Of a stretch of DNA of 64,000 bases, positions 1 through 12,990 are shown piece after piece; positions within the stretch are counted from its first letter, which is position 1; each line of letters opens with the position of its first letter. Where the stretch lies: positions 12,097,001 through 12,161,000 of the forward strand of contig NC_092520.1 in assembly GCF_037038585.1 (NCBI RefSeq). The letters run 5' to 3'. The translations under genes were made by a program, and so were the position numbers. The DNA comes from Patagioenas fasciata. Taxonomy: Eukaryota; Chordata; Aves; Columbiformes; Columbidae. The notes under the pieces are model-generated. The model was not told the origin of the DNA. It did no database searches and worked only from the letters and a program-made list of their open reading frames with translations.

Positions 1-114
1 AGCCTTGTCAAGGGTTTTAATTGTGGGGTGACAATAAAACCATGGCAGATGTATTGTTAACCCCCTCTCCACCCTCATCCCCCCTTAGTCACTCCCTCTC
101 CCCCTTCCCACTCA

Positions 115-505
115 GGACAGGCGATCAGGAGGGAAAGAAGGACAGAGAGAAGAGAGCTGGAAAAATTAAAAATGTCTTACTAATGCTACTAATAAGAATA
201 GAGAAAATAATACAAAATATACAAAATCGATCTTGAAAGTCCCAGCAACTGCAGAGCTGGCACCCAAAGCCCTGGACTCTGCAGCCAACTGGAGCTGGAT
301 TCAGTCTGTCACTAGGCCTCAGTTCACAGGGACGACTCGCAAGGTCCTCTCCTAATGTCGGCCATAAGCAAAAGGGATGAGATCCTTGTGATCTCCCACT
401 TTTATATGAAGTATTCATGTGAATGGGATGTTATACTCTGTTGGTCAGTTTCTTGGTCACCTGTTTCTCATTGCCCCTCTTGCGAGATGTGAATCTCTCC
501 TAATC
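115..505 (-). repeat. Solo LTR of an avian endogenous retrovirus, antisense
   Basis: Reading the minus strand gives an LTR-like unit with a TATA box TATAAAAG (complement of 399-406). The segment aligns by eye over most of its length with 18770-19217: both contain an ATATACAAAA block, a Trp-codon-like GGA-rich middle, and a similar right end. I see no adjacent retroviral coding sequence. Borders are approximate and the family was not assigned. Confidence 0.55.
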
Positions 506-663
506 AATAACCTCGCATTCCATTGCTAAGTTTACAAAACATGTATCTGGTTCTCCAGGAAAATGCAGCTAATATGAAGGTTTTAGCTAACAGGCAAATT
601 CACTAAAAGAGAAACTTGTTTTTAACAAAACCAGGACAAACCTAAACCTCCTCTGGCACATCT

Positions 664-750
664 TCCTGCCATTCCCTCAAGTTCTGTCACTGGTCACCAG
701 AGAGAAGAGCTCAGCGCCTGTCCCTCCTCCTCCCATTGTGAGGAAGTTGT
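664..750 (-). mobile_element. CR1 LINE fragment, minus orientation
   Basis: The stretch with GTCACTGGTCACCAGAGAG and GAGGAAGTTGT matches remembered CR1 ORF2 C-terminal sequence read on the opposite strand. It directly precedes a CR1 3' tip in the other orientation. Confidence 0.5.
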
Positions 751-751
751 C

Positions 752-836
752 ATACACAGTGACAGGAATTTGAGTTGATGATCCTTGTGGGTCTTTTACA
801 ACTCAGGACATTCTATGACTCTATGATTCTATTCTC
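752..836 (+). mobile_element. CR1 LINE 3' end, plus orientation
   Basis: TTGATGATCCTTGTGGGTC and the terminal TTCTATGACTCTATGATTCT are the characteristic CR1 3' end with its short tandem tip. Confidence 0.7.
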
Positions 837-3800
837 TAAGTGCCAAAACCTCATCACAACATAGCAGTAATAGCGCAGTGAACTTTTACTATTTCTGCAG
901 GAGTTACAAAACCAGGGAAGTGCTATAACACGGCAGTGCAGGACTACTTTTTCCTCTTTTTTTGAAGCCTTTCCAATCTCACAGAAGACAATAAGATCTT
1001 ATTTTGGTGAATAAGATCATCTCTTACAGTAGTCTCCTTAACCTTTCCAATTAGATTTTTTTTCACAGCTTTGTTCTGTTTCAGGGACACAGTTTTAGTT
1101 ACACCTGCACAAAGTAATTTAAATGCTGCCACTCTGCTACACCCGTTAGATTATCCTCCTCCAGCTTCCCCTGCTTGGTCCCATGGTCTCTGAAAAAATT
1201 GCAGCCTCCACAATCATAAATGGAAACCTGAAAAAGCAAACATACACAGCAGTGTGAGCCATCCTGATTAAAACATTGGAGAAAAGATAGGAGAAAGCTT
1301 GTCATTTCAAAGGTCTCTGAGGAAGCCTTTAAAATAACCTCCTACAATTGTGCTGGTGGGGAAAAAACAAACAAAACCAAGATCAAAAAGTTTGTTTCTG
1401 TTTGGTCCATGATCAGCTGCTGTGCAGTAAAGGTGGCTTCGTAGTTTTCTGCTCTTACAGTTACAGCACCAGCATTGTCTATGACAAACTTGATATTTAC
1501 CCTCCCAGAAGTTTGGCTGGCTTTAGGGCAAAGAATAAGAAAATAAAGGAAATCCCTGTGAAATTATGAAAGCTTCATAAGGTATTCAGATGGAAATTCA
1601 GGAATGGCAAAGCTCCTTCTTATTTAAAAAGGACAGAAGGAGAGTGAAGCCAAGAAAGGGTAATCATGATTACTAATAAAGGGGTCCAGTTTATTCTAAA
1701 GGATGGCAAAAAAAAAGAGCTTAAAGATGACAGAGCATACAGACACAAAAGCATATATGGATATAAGATTGCAGACCACAGACACTATGGACAGGCAAAT
1801 ATTGATTAGGAGATAATGCCTCTACCTCCTTTTCCCAGAAGATGCAATAAACTCAAGGCTTATCAACTCTTCTGCTATAAACCCTCAAGAAGACATGCAT
1901 TAACTGACCCCCACCACAGTCCCACACCATAAATTGCTGCTGATGCATCCTGTGGATCTGAACTGCTAAGACCCAGATTTTAGGCTAATGTCATGTTGTC
2001 CCCAAATGTACAGGGCAAACCTGTCTGTAGCTATTATTCTCTTTGAATATGTCTGAGATTTCCTCAAGTTCTAATTCTGGCCAAAAGGTGAATGCCCTGA
2101 AACTTGCAGAGATTCTGCATTCTCTCCTCTGTGACTTTTACAAATGCCACCTCAACATATTGGTTGAGCGTGTTTCAACTTCTTTCCATTCACGTTCACC
2201 TTACTGTTCACAGCTCAATAGAAGGTTACAGCTTCTTCCAAAGGTCTCCCCTGAAATGCCTCTTCTAAGAGTGACTGACCTGGGTTTATGACTGGCAACA
2301 AAAGCAAAAAGACTCCTCTCAGCTCATTGTCCCCAAACCATTCTAACACCCTTAAACACGCAAAGGATGTTTTCTTGACGTAGTGTGGAGAGGACAAAAA
2401 TCAATCCAATGCAAGTCCAAAGCAGGACCTAGTGAGAGGAAAAGGCAGGTTAGAACAACCTGCCAGGCAAAGTTGTTACAAAGACCAGTCTGCTCTAGAA
2501 GCCTAGGCTAGAATTTCATAAATCAAAAGTGAACAAAGCGGTAAGACAAAATACTTTGAGGTACAGGTACTTGGGGACAGAAAGAGGGATCAGCAGCAGG
2601 GGAGAAAGAAAATGCAAGACTGATTGATATTGAACTGCAGGAAAAGGAGGGTGATACTGGGAAACCATAAAGTAGGGAAAAGGGTAAGATGAAACTTTCA
2701 CAGCAGCCAAAGGAGAACTGGACTTTGCCAGGTGAGGAGACTCCCTACGTATGAGGAAAGGGAGGTACTGGCATCTTAAAGAGAGATCCCAAAAGGGGAG
2801 ACAAGGATTGTCTGAGAAAGCAAATAGAAACAATGCAAGTTGGGTAAGAAAAAGAGATGAGAGTAGGAACGAGGTGTGGTCCAGCAGAAGGGAGAAAATA
2901 TGGAGGAACAGGGTAGGATAGAGCAGAAATCAACAAATAGAGGAGAAATAGACTGAAAGGTCAGAACCGTAAAAACAAATCTTTTCCCAGCTCCGGAATG
3001 AAATCCAGATTCCTAAGTATCTCCCGTCTTCTGCTGAAAGCCATGAAACTCAATAACCTCAGACTGATTTAATGCTGGTAAAAAAAAAAGAGAGAATGAC
3101 AACTAATTGTGACTAGTCATTATCTCATTAATTTGAACAGAAGAGAGCTGTAGAGAAAATTTAAATATATAATGTTCACTATCAGTGACAGTCCAGAGGA
3201 AGGTCAATAAATTCCAAATGACAGAATATTCAACTTCCAGTTTTCTTTCTTTAATTAAAAAAACCAGGACATGACATATGAAAAATGCCAGAAAACTGCA
3301 GCTTAAGTTTTCAAGTGAATAAAGTGTCAGACAAATAGCAAAGTTGAAGTTCGTAAAGTCTAAATTCAAACCTTTTTGTGTCACTGTATGACACAGTTTT
3401 GTATGATCACTCAATATCTGTAAGGGCTAGACTTGTTCCACAAGCTAATCAAGTTTAGTTCATGCCAAAAGTGGAGGAATTGATAATTAGGCTTCTCCTG
3501 TCAAAATAATTGCTTATGGCCAATTTGCATATCTCAGTAGCATATTGCTTTTTTTGAAAACTATTCTTCACTGAAAAAGACTGTTTATACACTATTTCTG
3601 TTTATATGCTATTTTCAGGACCTTAACTTTAAAAATTCGAATTTTTTTTGTTTTCCTTCCCTCCTGTGAAAAAACCTTAAATGTCAAATAGTTCTAATTG
3701 TCCATCCCCTTATGATACTCCAGACCTGTTTGTTCCTTCACACTAGTGCATTTTTCAAGTATCCTGTTTTCAGTAGTGTAGGATTGTCATCTCTTCTTTT

Positions 3801-6445
3801 CCTAATTTTCATCCATGTCCCATAACATTTGTCTATAATCCATGCAGCCCTTACGTACTTCAAGCCAAGCTAGACACACTAATTTTTCTTCTTTTCTTTA
3901 GTTTTAAAAGTAGTGCCAGCACAGCATATTCCAATTAGCTTCCTGAATTCCTAATTTTATGTTCTGCTTTCAGCCATATCCTTCATGTCAGCAATACCAA
4001 GTTTAGCAGAATTTCATTTCTTATTGTTTGAGTTAATAATCATACTGAGTTAAAAAACAATTCTGAAGCACTTTCACAAATATACCTCCAGGCATTTGTC
4101 CAGTTAATGAATTCCAGTCAATGCATGAATAGTTAACATTTACCATAAATATAACTTTGTCCTCTAATATGATTTTGTCCTTTGTGCTGGGAGAGTGCCA
4201 GAAGAAAAGCGTGATTACTGCACCTGAGATGAAAAAGTAGTTGGAGATTCTTTTTAACACTTTCTGAAACTGACACACTCAAAACTTAGTCTAGATAATT
4301 TCAACATTAAGTAGAAGAAGACTCTAGTGCAGTGAATGATATAATATGGGTAAAACCACACTTCACTTTGAAGACTTTAATAGGTGAAACTCACCTGTAA
4401 TGAAGATCATCACAAGAGCACTACAGCACTTCAGTTACTACAATAATGTTTCTCTCTTGAACACCATTACAGTATCTGAAGTGGTGTTTAGACTTTACAT
4501 TGGCTGTCACTGAAGAGAGATACATGGCTCTAAATGCATTACCCCCGAACAGGGTGGCAGATAATGCAGTGGGTCAGATTTTGTTATCCAGGCAAGGCAA
4601 TGAACCCAGGCATTAAGTTCCAATTCACACGATGCTCTATTGTTCTATCTTCCAATCTGTCTTACATTGCACCACACCACCAACCACAGTTGACTCACTG
4701 CTTACTCTTGTTAGTTATCAAAGTGAAAGGGCAAGACTGTTGGCTCTGAATCAGAGGCAACAGTGGAAAAACAAATCCAGCTAAGCTATTTGATAGGTGT
4801 GGTGGTGGTTATCAGAAAATTATCTATTCTAATCAAGCAATCACAAAGTCTAACTTGCTTTTTGTTACCATCAGTCCATCATGTTCCAGCTCCAGTCCTG
4901 ATTTCCCTGGCATACAAGAACCAAGTAGATGCAGCACTAGGTAGTCTAGATGGTGGCAACCTGAGTACTGGGGCACTCTAACCTAAACTTTCTATGGAAG
5001 TTGGACTTTAGATAATCAGGCCTTCTATCAACATATCTGTCCTTTTGTTAGCCCCTCCCAACAACTTTCAAATTTTCTGTGAACTCCACTGGAGTTGAGT
5101 CATGGCCTAAAGGTTTGAGGTTTTTATACTTCCAGAGGTTTTCTGAAAATCAGGAGTTGGCTAGAAATGAAAGAGCCAGACTTCTAACCCTTTGGTAAAA
5201 TGACAGTTGTAACTGTGTCTTGTGTGTATTGTGTCAGCCACTTGAGAGATCTCATGTGATACCCTCATATCTCAGGTGACAGCTTGACACTGTGTCAGAG
5301 CTCAAGACAGCACAATTCATACTGTCTTTGGGACAGCACTGGTGAAGTATGAAACTTGGCTCCTTTCTTTAAAAAAAAAATGGTATTTAAGTTGTGAACT
5401 AGTTTGATTCACCCAACCCAGTTATTCCTTTGTTCCAAATTTTAGCTCATGTTGAATTCATGGTCAACCCTGTGAAGCAGACCATCTGTTACTGCTGGTA
5501 TTGGCAGAGAGATACAGGCTGGTCTTTATGCAGCTTAGGCCATCCATGACAGCTCTGCATTAACTTAAACAAGACAATAAGCTGCATAGCAAAATTAAAT
5601 ACATTTTAAATCATTAACTGATTAACTCTCAATTCCCTCACAAGAAATACATAACAGAGTTTCTTTAGCCTCATTTTAGTGCGACAAAAGAAACAAAGAA
5701 ATGAAGTTAGTTATCCACAGTGCCATGGCAAATCCATGGGATGGTGACCAGTAGGACTTGGGGACCTCCTGATTGCCAGTGCTCACTCCCAGCCCATCTT
5801 GGCCTTCTGGCTGTGACAAAACTAGCAGCTGCTTGCAAAAACAAGCTGAAGGACAGAGATAACAGTACCTGAATGCTGCAGGAACAAGGGATTGTGCTAG
5901 CTCACTTTAATAAAATAAACCAATTATTTTCTTCTGGCTCGGTTTTCCATTTTAAACAGGATTAGTCAAAGGGTTATGTGGGATTATGGAAATAGCCTTT
6001 CACCCCTGGAAAATGTAAGCTCAAGTATTAGTTTGGGTCCTGAGTGAAAATCAGTTTCTTCCATTCCAGTCTAGCACTTATATGTTAGAAAAGCACGACA
6101 CAAATTGTAAAACAGTCCCAGTAGTGGAATAGTAACAGTAGTGCATATACAAGTAGACATAGACAGTGTGTGTGTGTATCTACCTACGCTAAAGAATAGG
6201 AAGGTGGAATAGGTAAGCATGTTTAGAGATAGGATGGCTTTCAAATGTTGACACTGAATCCAAATCAGGAGTCTGAGGTTTAGTTCTATCCTTGTTATGA
6301 TGCCTTGGAGTAATCTTCAGCAAGCGAGAATTACCTTTAATCACCTGATACTGAAGGATCTGGTCTAAGTCATCAAAGCTCCTCTTCAGTTTCAGCAGAA
6401 AGGCATGCACAAGGTTATCTATTCCGTCAGCCTTCCACACCTACC
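837..6445. other. Intergenic DNA without recognised features
   Basis: AT-rich unique-looking sequence. Open frames are below 110 codons, overlap on both strands and show no domain. I see no RNA gene or clear repeat. Confidence 0.6.
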
Positions 6446-6695
6446 ATACAATCATAGAATAATTTTAGGTGGAAAAGACCTTTAAGTTCATCAAGTCCAA
6501 ACATAAAACTGACACAGTCAAGTCCACCACTAAACTATGTCCCTAAGAAGCACATCTACATGTCTTTTAAATGCCTCCATGGATCGGAACTCAAACCGCC
6601 TCCCTGGGCAGCCTGTTCCAATGCCTGACAACCCTTTCCATGGATAGATTTTTCTTTATATCCAATCTAAATCTCCCCTGGAGTGACTTGAAGCC
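6446..6695 (-). mobile_element. CR1 LINE 3' fragment, minus orientation
   Basis: The left edge has ATCATAGAATAAT, the reverse complement of the CR1 tip, followed by the reverse complement of the 3' UTR and the end of ORF2 (CCTCCCTGGGCAGCCTGTTC). It is truncated at its 5' side, as most CR1 copies are. Confidence 0.8.
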
Positions 6696-9600
6696 AATGA
6701 TGAAAGCACAATGAACACACTGTCCTTTGGAAGTAGATCTCTCTCTGAAGTAGAGATGTACCCAACTGAAATCCCTTCCCACTCCCCATCTTTGTTTTGC
6801 CCAATCTATTTAAAGTTTCAAAACAAGATGACTCTTTTTATTGACAATTCCAAGCAAAAGGATCCTGTTATGTACCATGGAAATTCAATGTGACTAAAAA
6901 AACCCAATAAATTCTTGATAATTAAATGATAGATCTCAGTTTATGTAAAATTTCTAGCAGGAAAAAAATGGTTCAAAAATTATCACAACAAAATAACCCA
7001 CTAAAGCTTTGATTTTTACCTGAAAAACATTAACATTGCACGACAAAAGATGAAATGCAGACCGTAAAATGTTACTAAGTGAATCTTCTGTTCCTACAGA
7101 AAAGACAGACTCTTCTTTATTAAAGGAGATACTGCTTTTCTGTATGGGCTCATGACAGCAGTGGACAGGCAAACAGCCTTTCATTTATACAGTGGCTGAG
7201 CTTGAGTTGACAGAAATATACATAAAGAACTACTTTAAAAAAGTCAAGATTGGATAGAAATGGAAGTGGTACAGAAGTCCAAACTCCAGCTTCTGCCATG
7301 TGAAAACAGTCAGCTCAAATTGAGACAGTTAAAAGTAGGAACACTTTAGCTCTAATTGCCCTTTGGTCTTGTAGAAACAGGGGCTTCTGTAAAAGGGTGT
7401 GCTTCTTGTAGAAATGTGTGCTGATACAACGAACAGAGAAGAGACAGAATTTATCCTTCTGTTCTACTGGAACAGCCAAAATTCAAGAGATTTCACCAAT
7501 AGGAACCTCTGCCCTGAAATTTCATTCATGCTTATGTAAAATTTTGACTTCTGTGAACAATTAGAGATGGGTCCCTTCAGAAAAATCAAATGAACAAAAG
7601 AGAGAAAACAAAGTACATAAATGTATCTTGAGGAAGCAGGCAGTTGTCTTTGGAATGAAAAGAAAAAAAAAAGGGGGGAAGGAGGGAGGGCAAACAAGAG
7701 AGTACAGCCTCTGGCAGCAGAGCAATGCATGGAATATTGGATTGCTCCACCATCAAGGCAATTCCTGGTCTTACACTGCAACACAAATATAGTTTACCTT
7801 GGAAAACTTCGATTGCTCTCAAAAAGAAATATATAACAGTTACTTTTCCTTGACACAGAATTGGAAGAAAGTTTCCCAAACTGAAAAATAGAAAGGTCTT
7901 AACAACCCAACTGTGAAGAATATACCCTTTTCTTTGAGATTAAGTGCTCTCTGCAACAATCAGTTATTTCGTATTAACTATAACAATCAATAGGCTTAAA
8001 CATGCTTAAACACTTTCAAAGGGAATTTAGTTAATTTGAAATAACGCTACTATAAAGCCGAGCAAGAGCATCCATAGATTGTTTAATGCAGTTTAATCAA
8101 TCACTCTAAAGAGCAAATTTATAACATTTATAACTTATCCTTTTACAGATAAGTGTCAATAATAATTCTGACCTTTGTAACTGATGTAAATGAAGAGAGT
8201 GGGAACTCAGATCAGATGAAGAACCTGCCCTTTACAGGTTGCTGAGGCAGGACAGCTACCATTTTTATTCCTACCTACTTGTTTCCCTCCTGTCAAATGC
8301 CAGCACAGCCACAAAAGACAGACCAGTGTTACAAAACCAGCAACACTTATTTTATTTCACATTTTGTATCAGGCTCATACTTCAGGCCAAGTTGAGGCCA
8401 TAGTTTTCTAATTTTTTCTCTAAATCAGTTGGCGCACTTTTGGGAGCTGTAAAACAAAATGAGTGATGATACATAACAATTGTGTGTGATGGGAAATATA
8501 TAGCGTTCCTCTTGGGTGGATGAACTGCAAACCTGGAGAATGACAGGAGCAAAGCTTACCCTGAAAAGTTACATTTATGCTCAGAGACAGTTTAAGCTGT
8601 CTTTAACAAACAGTTAAAAATAAATCCTGTAGTAATAACAGAAAACAAAATTTGAATTTCTCCTAAAAGCACTTACACAGACTCTGGAAGGATGCCCAGA
8701 AAGAGCCCAAGACATAAAAATAAATGATAATATCTGTAAGTTTTCCATAATAAGGCAATGAGACTAAAGTAGTACATAGATAACAGGCAGTGAGGATACT
8801 AACTTTCTGAAAAGGGAAATCGCAGCAGAGGTAGATAAAGGGAGACACTGTAATGCAAAAGCTCTTCTTAAAGGTAGATTATTCACTGGAGAAAAATCCT
8901 TCTTTGCACTGATGAATACAGAAAATAGGCATTTCCTTGGATAAACTTACTTTAAATCTTCTGGAGAAAGAAAATCAAGTAAACTTTTGCTTCCATCAAG
9001 AACAAGCCTGTTCTGTCAAGTGTGCAATTATTACCTTCTTATGGCGGAACTACAAAATAACTATTCAGGAGTGATAATTCTCATAAGGCAGTCTGTCTTT
9101 GGTTTAAGCCATGAAGCCAATATAACTCATTCTGTAGTTTGAAAAAGATCATGATGTTTTACATATTGTCTACATTAAACAGAAAGCATGTGAAGTATGA
9201 TTTTTTTTAATCAGTATAAATAATACTGGTGCAAAAATCCATATGCACATTTTTAAGTTCATTCCAACCAGGATTATTTTAGTGTATCTAAAATTGATTA
9301 GGAATACATTAAAATTGAACAGCAATAAACTATTTTTAATTTGGAATAATAAGTCCACACAATAATTTGTAGTATTTTGATTACACAAGTGCACATTTCC
9401 ATAGAAGTAAGTCTCAAGCAATGTGCCATAAGTTATTTGCTGTTAGAAAGGACAGAAACTCGCCTCAGGTTATCAGGTTACCTCAAGATCTAAGTCTTGA
9501 AAAGCTACGGGGCATACCTATCTCTGTGTTGAACAGTCACAAAAAGGAAGACCACAACTACACAGTAACCTCTTCTACAGGTGTAGCCGCTGCATCGTTC

Positions 9601-10290
9601 TCAAAAGTGGGGCAAAAAAAGGACAATGATCCAGTGTGGCCTCTTTGGCCTGAAAACAATGCAAAACCCTTGCGAGTTATGTCTGCAGCTCTAATGGTCA
9701 GCACATGCTATGGGAACCCACTGGTCAACGTCAGTGGCACTGGGTCACTGTGCCAGCCCCACTGGAAGCCATGCACGGACACAGGCAGGGTCTGTCCCCA
9801 TGCCGCAGGCATCACAGTTATTTAACGCTTACTGACATATGGCATATGTCACTTCGGCATCCCAAATGAAGCTATCTGCTTCTAACTTAATTTCAGAGTG
9901 AAGTCCCTCGGTGCCCTACTGTCTGCTCCTGCAGCTTGAAAAGAAAAACCCCTGAAACACACACGTTTTCCAAAGCTGACATTGGTTCCGAGCATGATCT
10001 GTCTGTGACTTTCGTAGTTATCACCCTACGGGTGTTGTCCTTAGTCTTGATCTGACCCTGTTTCATTCAAACACGAAGCATAAGTCCGTGTCAATGTAAG
10101 CGTATAAACCTTTTTATTATAGCTCTGTAGCCCAGAGTAAAGGAGGGAATTAATCAGAAAAAAAACGGCTGGGTGCACCGAGTGCCTGGGGGCGGTCAGC
10201 GGAAGGGGGTCCCGGGTTTTGCACCGCCGGGAACACGCTGGGGTGAGCCTCGGGAAGCAAAACATAACCAAAACAAAGCAAACACAAACC
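6696..10290. other. Intergenic DNA upstream of MTNR1B
   Basis: No supported gene. The longest frame (9421-9825, 134 codons, + strand) has no recognisable domain. The last part grades into the CpG island. Confidence 0.6.
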
Positions 10291-10293
10291 CCA

Positions 10294-10328
10294 CAAACAA
10301 ACAAACAAACAACAACAACAACAACACA
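10294..10328 (+). repeat. (AAAC)n-(AAC)n simple repeat upstream of the MTNR1B CpG island
   Basis: Tandem AAAC units pass into AAC units just outside the GC-rich promoter region. Confidence 0.9.
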
Positions 10329-10822
10329 AAAAAGAGAAGAGAAAAACAAAACCATAAGGCTTGTGGCGGAGCCGGGCGCCGGGACGCCGCTGCACCCAGG
10401 CGGGGCCGGGGGCTCTGCGGGGATTCCCTTAGGGAAGGGGCTTCTCCGCCAGGCGCCCCCGCCCGGCCCTTCGCCGCTCTCGCCGATCCCCGCGGCTCTC
10501 CCGGGCTTTCCAGTCGCGCCAGCTGTCACCGGGGCTGACCGCGCACTGCCGCCTCCATTGCTCTGCCCTCGCCCCGGCACCGAGCGGCGCTCGCCTGCCC
10601 GGGATCCCCCGCCCCGCCGGGGACGCCGCTCCCGCCAACCGCCCCCGCACGCCTGCCTCCGCAGCCGCCTCCCGCGCAACGGGGCGGGGCCCAGCCGAAG
10701 TGCCCGCCCCCGGGCTTCCCCGTGCAGCCTGGGGGGGCGATAGCCGCGCCCTTGCCCCGCCCTTGGCCCCGCCCCGGCAGCTCCGCAGGGTGGAGGGCGG
10801 GGCAGAGCGCGCGGCGCGGCCG

Positions 10823-10829
10823 TTAAAAG
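10823..10829 (+). promoter_or_regulatory. TATA-like element of the MTNR1B promoter
   Basis: TTAAAAG lies 92 bases before the MTNR1B start codon inside the CpG island. GC boxes sit upstream (GGGGCGGGGC near 10680, and CCCCGCCC / CCCCGCCCC near 10755-10775). A cap site about 25-30 bases downstream, near 10855, would give a short 5' UTR of roughly 65 bases without an upstream ATG. The element is seen; its use as the TATA box is inference. Confidence 0.45.
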
Positions 10830-10920
10830 CCTTCCCGCTCTCCCGCCCGGCCAGTCAGCGGAGCTGCCGCGCTGCTGCCGGGGCAGCGGCCGCTCGGGGT
10901 GAGGAGGCGGCCGAAGCGCG

Positions 10921-11131
10921 ATGCTGGAGAATGGCTCCCTGAGGAACTGCTGCGACCCGGGCGGGCGAGGCCGCTTCGGCTTGGCAGAGCGGGAGGCGGC
11001 GGGCGCGCCGCGGCCCGGCTGGGTGGTGCCGGTGCTGTCCAGCGTGCTGATCTTCACCACCGTGGTGGACATCTTGGGCAACCTGCTGGTCATCATCTCC
11101 GTCTTTAAGAACCGCAAGCTCAGGAACTCAG
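10921..11131 (+). CDS. MTNR1B: MTNR1B coding exon 1 (melatonin receptor 1B, residues 1-70 plus first base of codon 71)
   Basis: This exon encodes the extracellular N-terminus, transmembrane helix 1 and the first intracellular loop of a melatonin receptor, a Gi-coupled class A GPCR of the plasma membrane. The N-terminus has an N-glycosylation sequon (NGS, Asn4) and an NCC near residue 9. These match the MT2/Mel1b type rather than Mel1a or Mel1c. TM1 spans about residues 35-61 and contains the conserved GNLLV. The start is the first ATG of the CpG-island transcript; I see no upstream ATG between the likely cap site and it. The exon ends after a single base of a Gly codon (phase 1) at a strong donor, CAG|GTAAGG. 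This is the position, just after the KLRNxG loop, where melatonin receptor genes carry their one coding intron. Confidence 0.96.
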
Positions 11132-12449
11132 GTAAGGGCTCGAGCCCCGGCAGGCGGTCAGGAGCACCCGGAGACCCACGGGCACCCTGGTCCCGATTCT
11201 CGCTGCCCTGCGGTGCCCAGCCCGCCCGTGCAGTTCGGGCAGGCCACCTGCTCAGGGCAGGGAACCAAAGGGTCCCCCTCTTGCCTTGTAACGTGTGCAG
11301 GGACCTCCAAGCCCTCAGTCCTTGGCAGCTGCCCCTGCGCTCCCCTTAGCCTGTTTTCTATCCTGCTCTAGCCCCTCAGGGAGGAATGCAGGTCATTAAC
11401 TGGCTCTTAATGAGGCATTGTCTAGTCTCTGTGGATTAGGGGAATCGGTGCCATCCGATTAAAATACCGGAGGCAAAAAGCGTGGCCAAAACGGTCGGAG
11501 AAAGAAAGAGGGAACTTTAAGACTTGCTGAAGAGGTTTCTTCTGAAGATGGGGCTCTGGGCGTGTGCAGGAAAGCGGCTGAGCCCTCGCTCCGGAATCTT
11601 CATCGGAGTTTGCAACAGCCTTTCTCAGCATCGGCTTTCTTGTTCCTCACCGAATGTCCTTCAACCAGAAAGCAGCAAATAAAGTGGGATATTTTCCTTC
11701 AGTCGTGTCTATATTTTTTTCTCTGTGTGTGTGTGCGCTAGAACGTGGCTCTGTGTGATTTATTTGCTAAACTTATTTGCTTTCTCTTTTCACCTTTGCA
11801 CGTGTCTTAAACTACAAAAACTCGGGAGTCAGCACCGACTTGTCCCGGCTGAGTTCTTATCTCATTCACGGCTGCCCCGCTCTGTGCGGATGCTCTGCCC
11901 GCCCCCCCGCGCTGATGCAGCTGTTGCCCCGGGTCGTTAACTGATGTGAAGCTCGGCTCTCTCTTGGGTGTTGCTGCAGTGCCAGGTGCTACCCCCGAAA
12001 TAGGGGTGTATCTACTCAAGTTCCCGTGGCACCAAACAGTTCCCCAAACTGCTCGCTTCTTCAAGCCTTGAATGTCATCTTTTTGCGGTGCACTCGCAGG
12101 TGGGGGTAACAAAATTTTGCCGGGAGCTGAGGAAGTCAGGCGCATGGCATCCCCTGCGCTACCGGACCGAGCGCGGTGTGTATCATACCGGTCCAGCTTC
12201 ACACCTGAGAGGCGGCAGGATGCTTCCTCACCAGGAGTCAGGAGGAAGAACTGGCGACTTGTTTTTCCCCGGGTGCTTTTTGTTTGTGGGTTTTTTTGAA
12301 CGGGTCTCGCTGTCCCAGCGCTATCATGTTTCACGTGTAGTGACTAGAGCCCCTGCTAACTGGAAATAGGCATTCACTGGCCCTTGTTTTAAATCAAATT
12401 ATGCTTAGGAACAGAAGCAGTTTATAGAGGGATGAGACTTCCTCTCCCT

Positions 12450-12990
12450 AGTCATTACAAGTCTAAATGCTGGAGGGATGCCAGCGGGGCAGCGCCGAAG
12501 TTGAGGACATCTGAAAGCGCGGTTTGGGTAAGCAAGGGAAGAAAAAGGGAGGGAGCTGCTCGGGGCACCGGGCACGGTCCTTTGGGTTGTACATCCGAGG
12601 CACCCAAGCCGCTGCTGAAGGTAGCGGAGCCATACCGAGGTCGGTAAAGCCTTACCCGGTGCCCCCCGTGAGCCGGCAGTGCCGGAAACCGGAGCTCTCC
12701 GCACGCAGACCGGCAGCAGCGGTCGCCGAGCGGAGCGGAGCTGATCTGCGCGCACCGCCGCGGAGGGGGGAGCTGCTCACCAGGGAGGCCCCTCAGTCTC
12801 CGACGCCCTCCCGGCCTCCTCGGCGCCGGGGCATGTGCGTTCCCGGGGGGATTCGCGCCTGGGCTCCGGGCAGGTGAGGGCCCAGGGAACTGGTGAGCGC
12901 GACCGGCTCGAGGTGTCAAATCCCGGCCGAGGAGGAGCAAGAGAGGAGCTCTCATCGGAACCCTTTCCTTCCTTCGAACGGCAGCGGAGA
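12450..12990. promoter_or_regulatory. Second GC/CpG-rich block inside MTNR1B intron 1
   Basis: About 1.4 kb into the intron the sequence becomes CpG-rich again and then drops sharply to AT-rich DNA after about 12990. It contains a perfect splice-donor consensus on the + strand, CAG|GTGAGG, after 12873. It may be the shore of the promoter island, an intronic enhancer, or the promoter of an alternative or non-coding transcript. Open frames on both strands (12524-12877 on +, 12455-13021 on -) show no domain and probably reflect base composition. Confidence 0.4.

Larger units (their letters stand above)
10360..11250. promoter_or_regulatory. CpG island covering MTNR1B promoter and exon 1
   Basis: This stretch is strongly GC- and CpG-rich in an otherwise AT-rich window and covers the promoter, exon 1 and the first bases of the intron. 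Long open frames occur here on both strands only because stop codons are rare in GC-rich DNA. It is the expected CpG-island promoter of the receptor gene. Confidence 0.85.

Noticed and set aside
9421..9825. 134-codon plus-strand frame upstream of MTNR1B
   Set aside because: No domain, no plausible promoter or splice context, and length is within chance expectation.
10219..10743. 174-codon plus-strand frame in the CpG island
   Set aside because: It includes the translated AAC repeat and low-complexity GC-rich sequence, and it overlaps the promoter.
10041..11117. 358-codon minus-strand open frame across the MTNR1B promoter and exon 1
   Set aside because: It lies antisense to exon 1 in CpG-rich DNA where stops are rare. 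It is dominated by Arg, Gly, Pro and Ala and has no domain.
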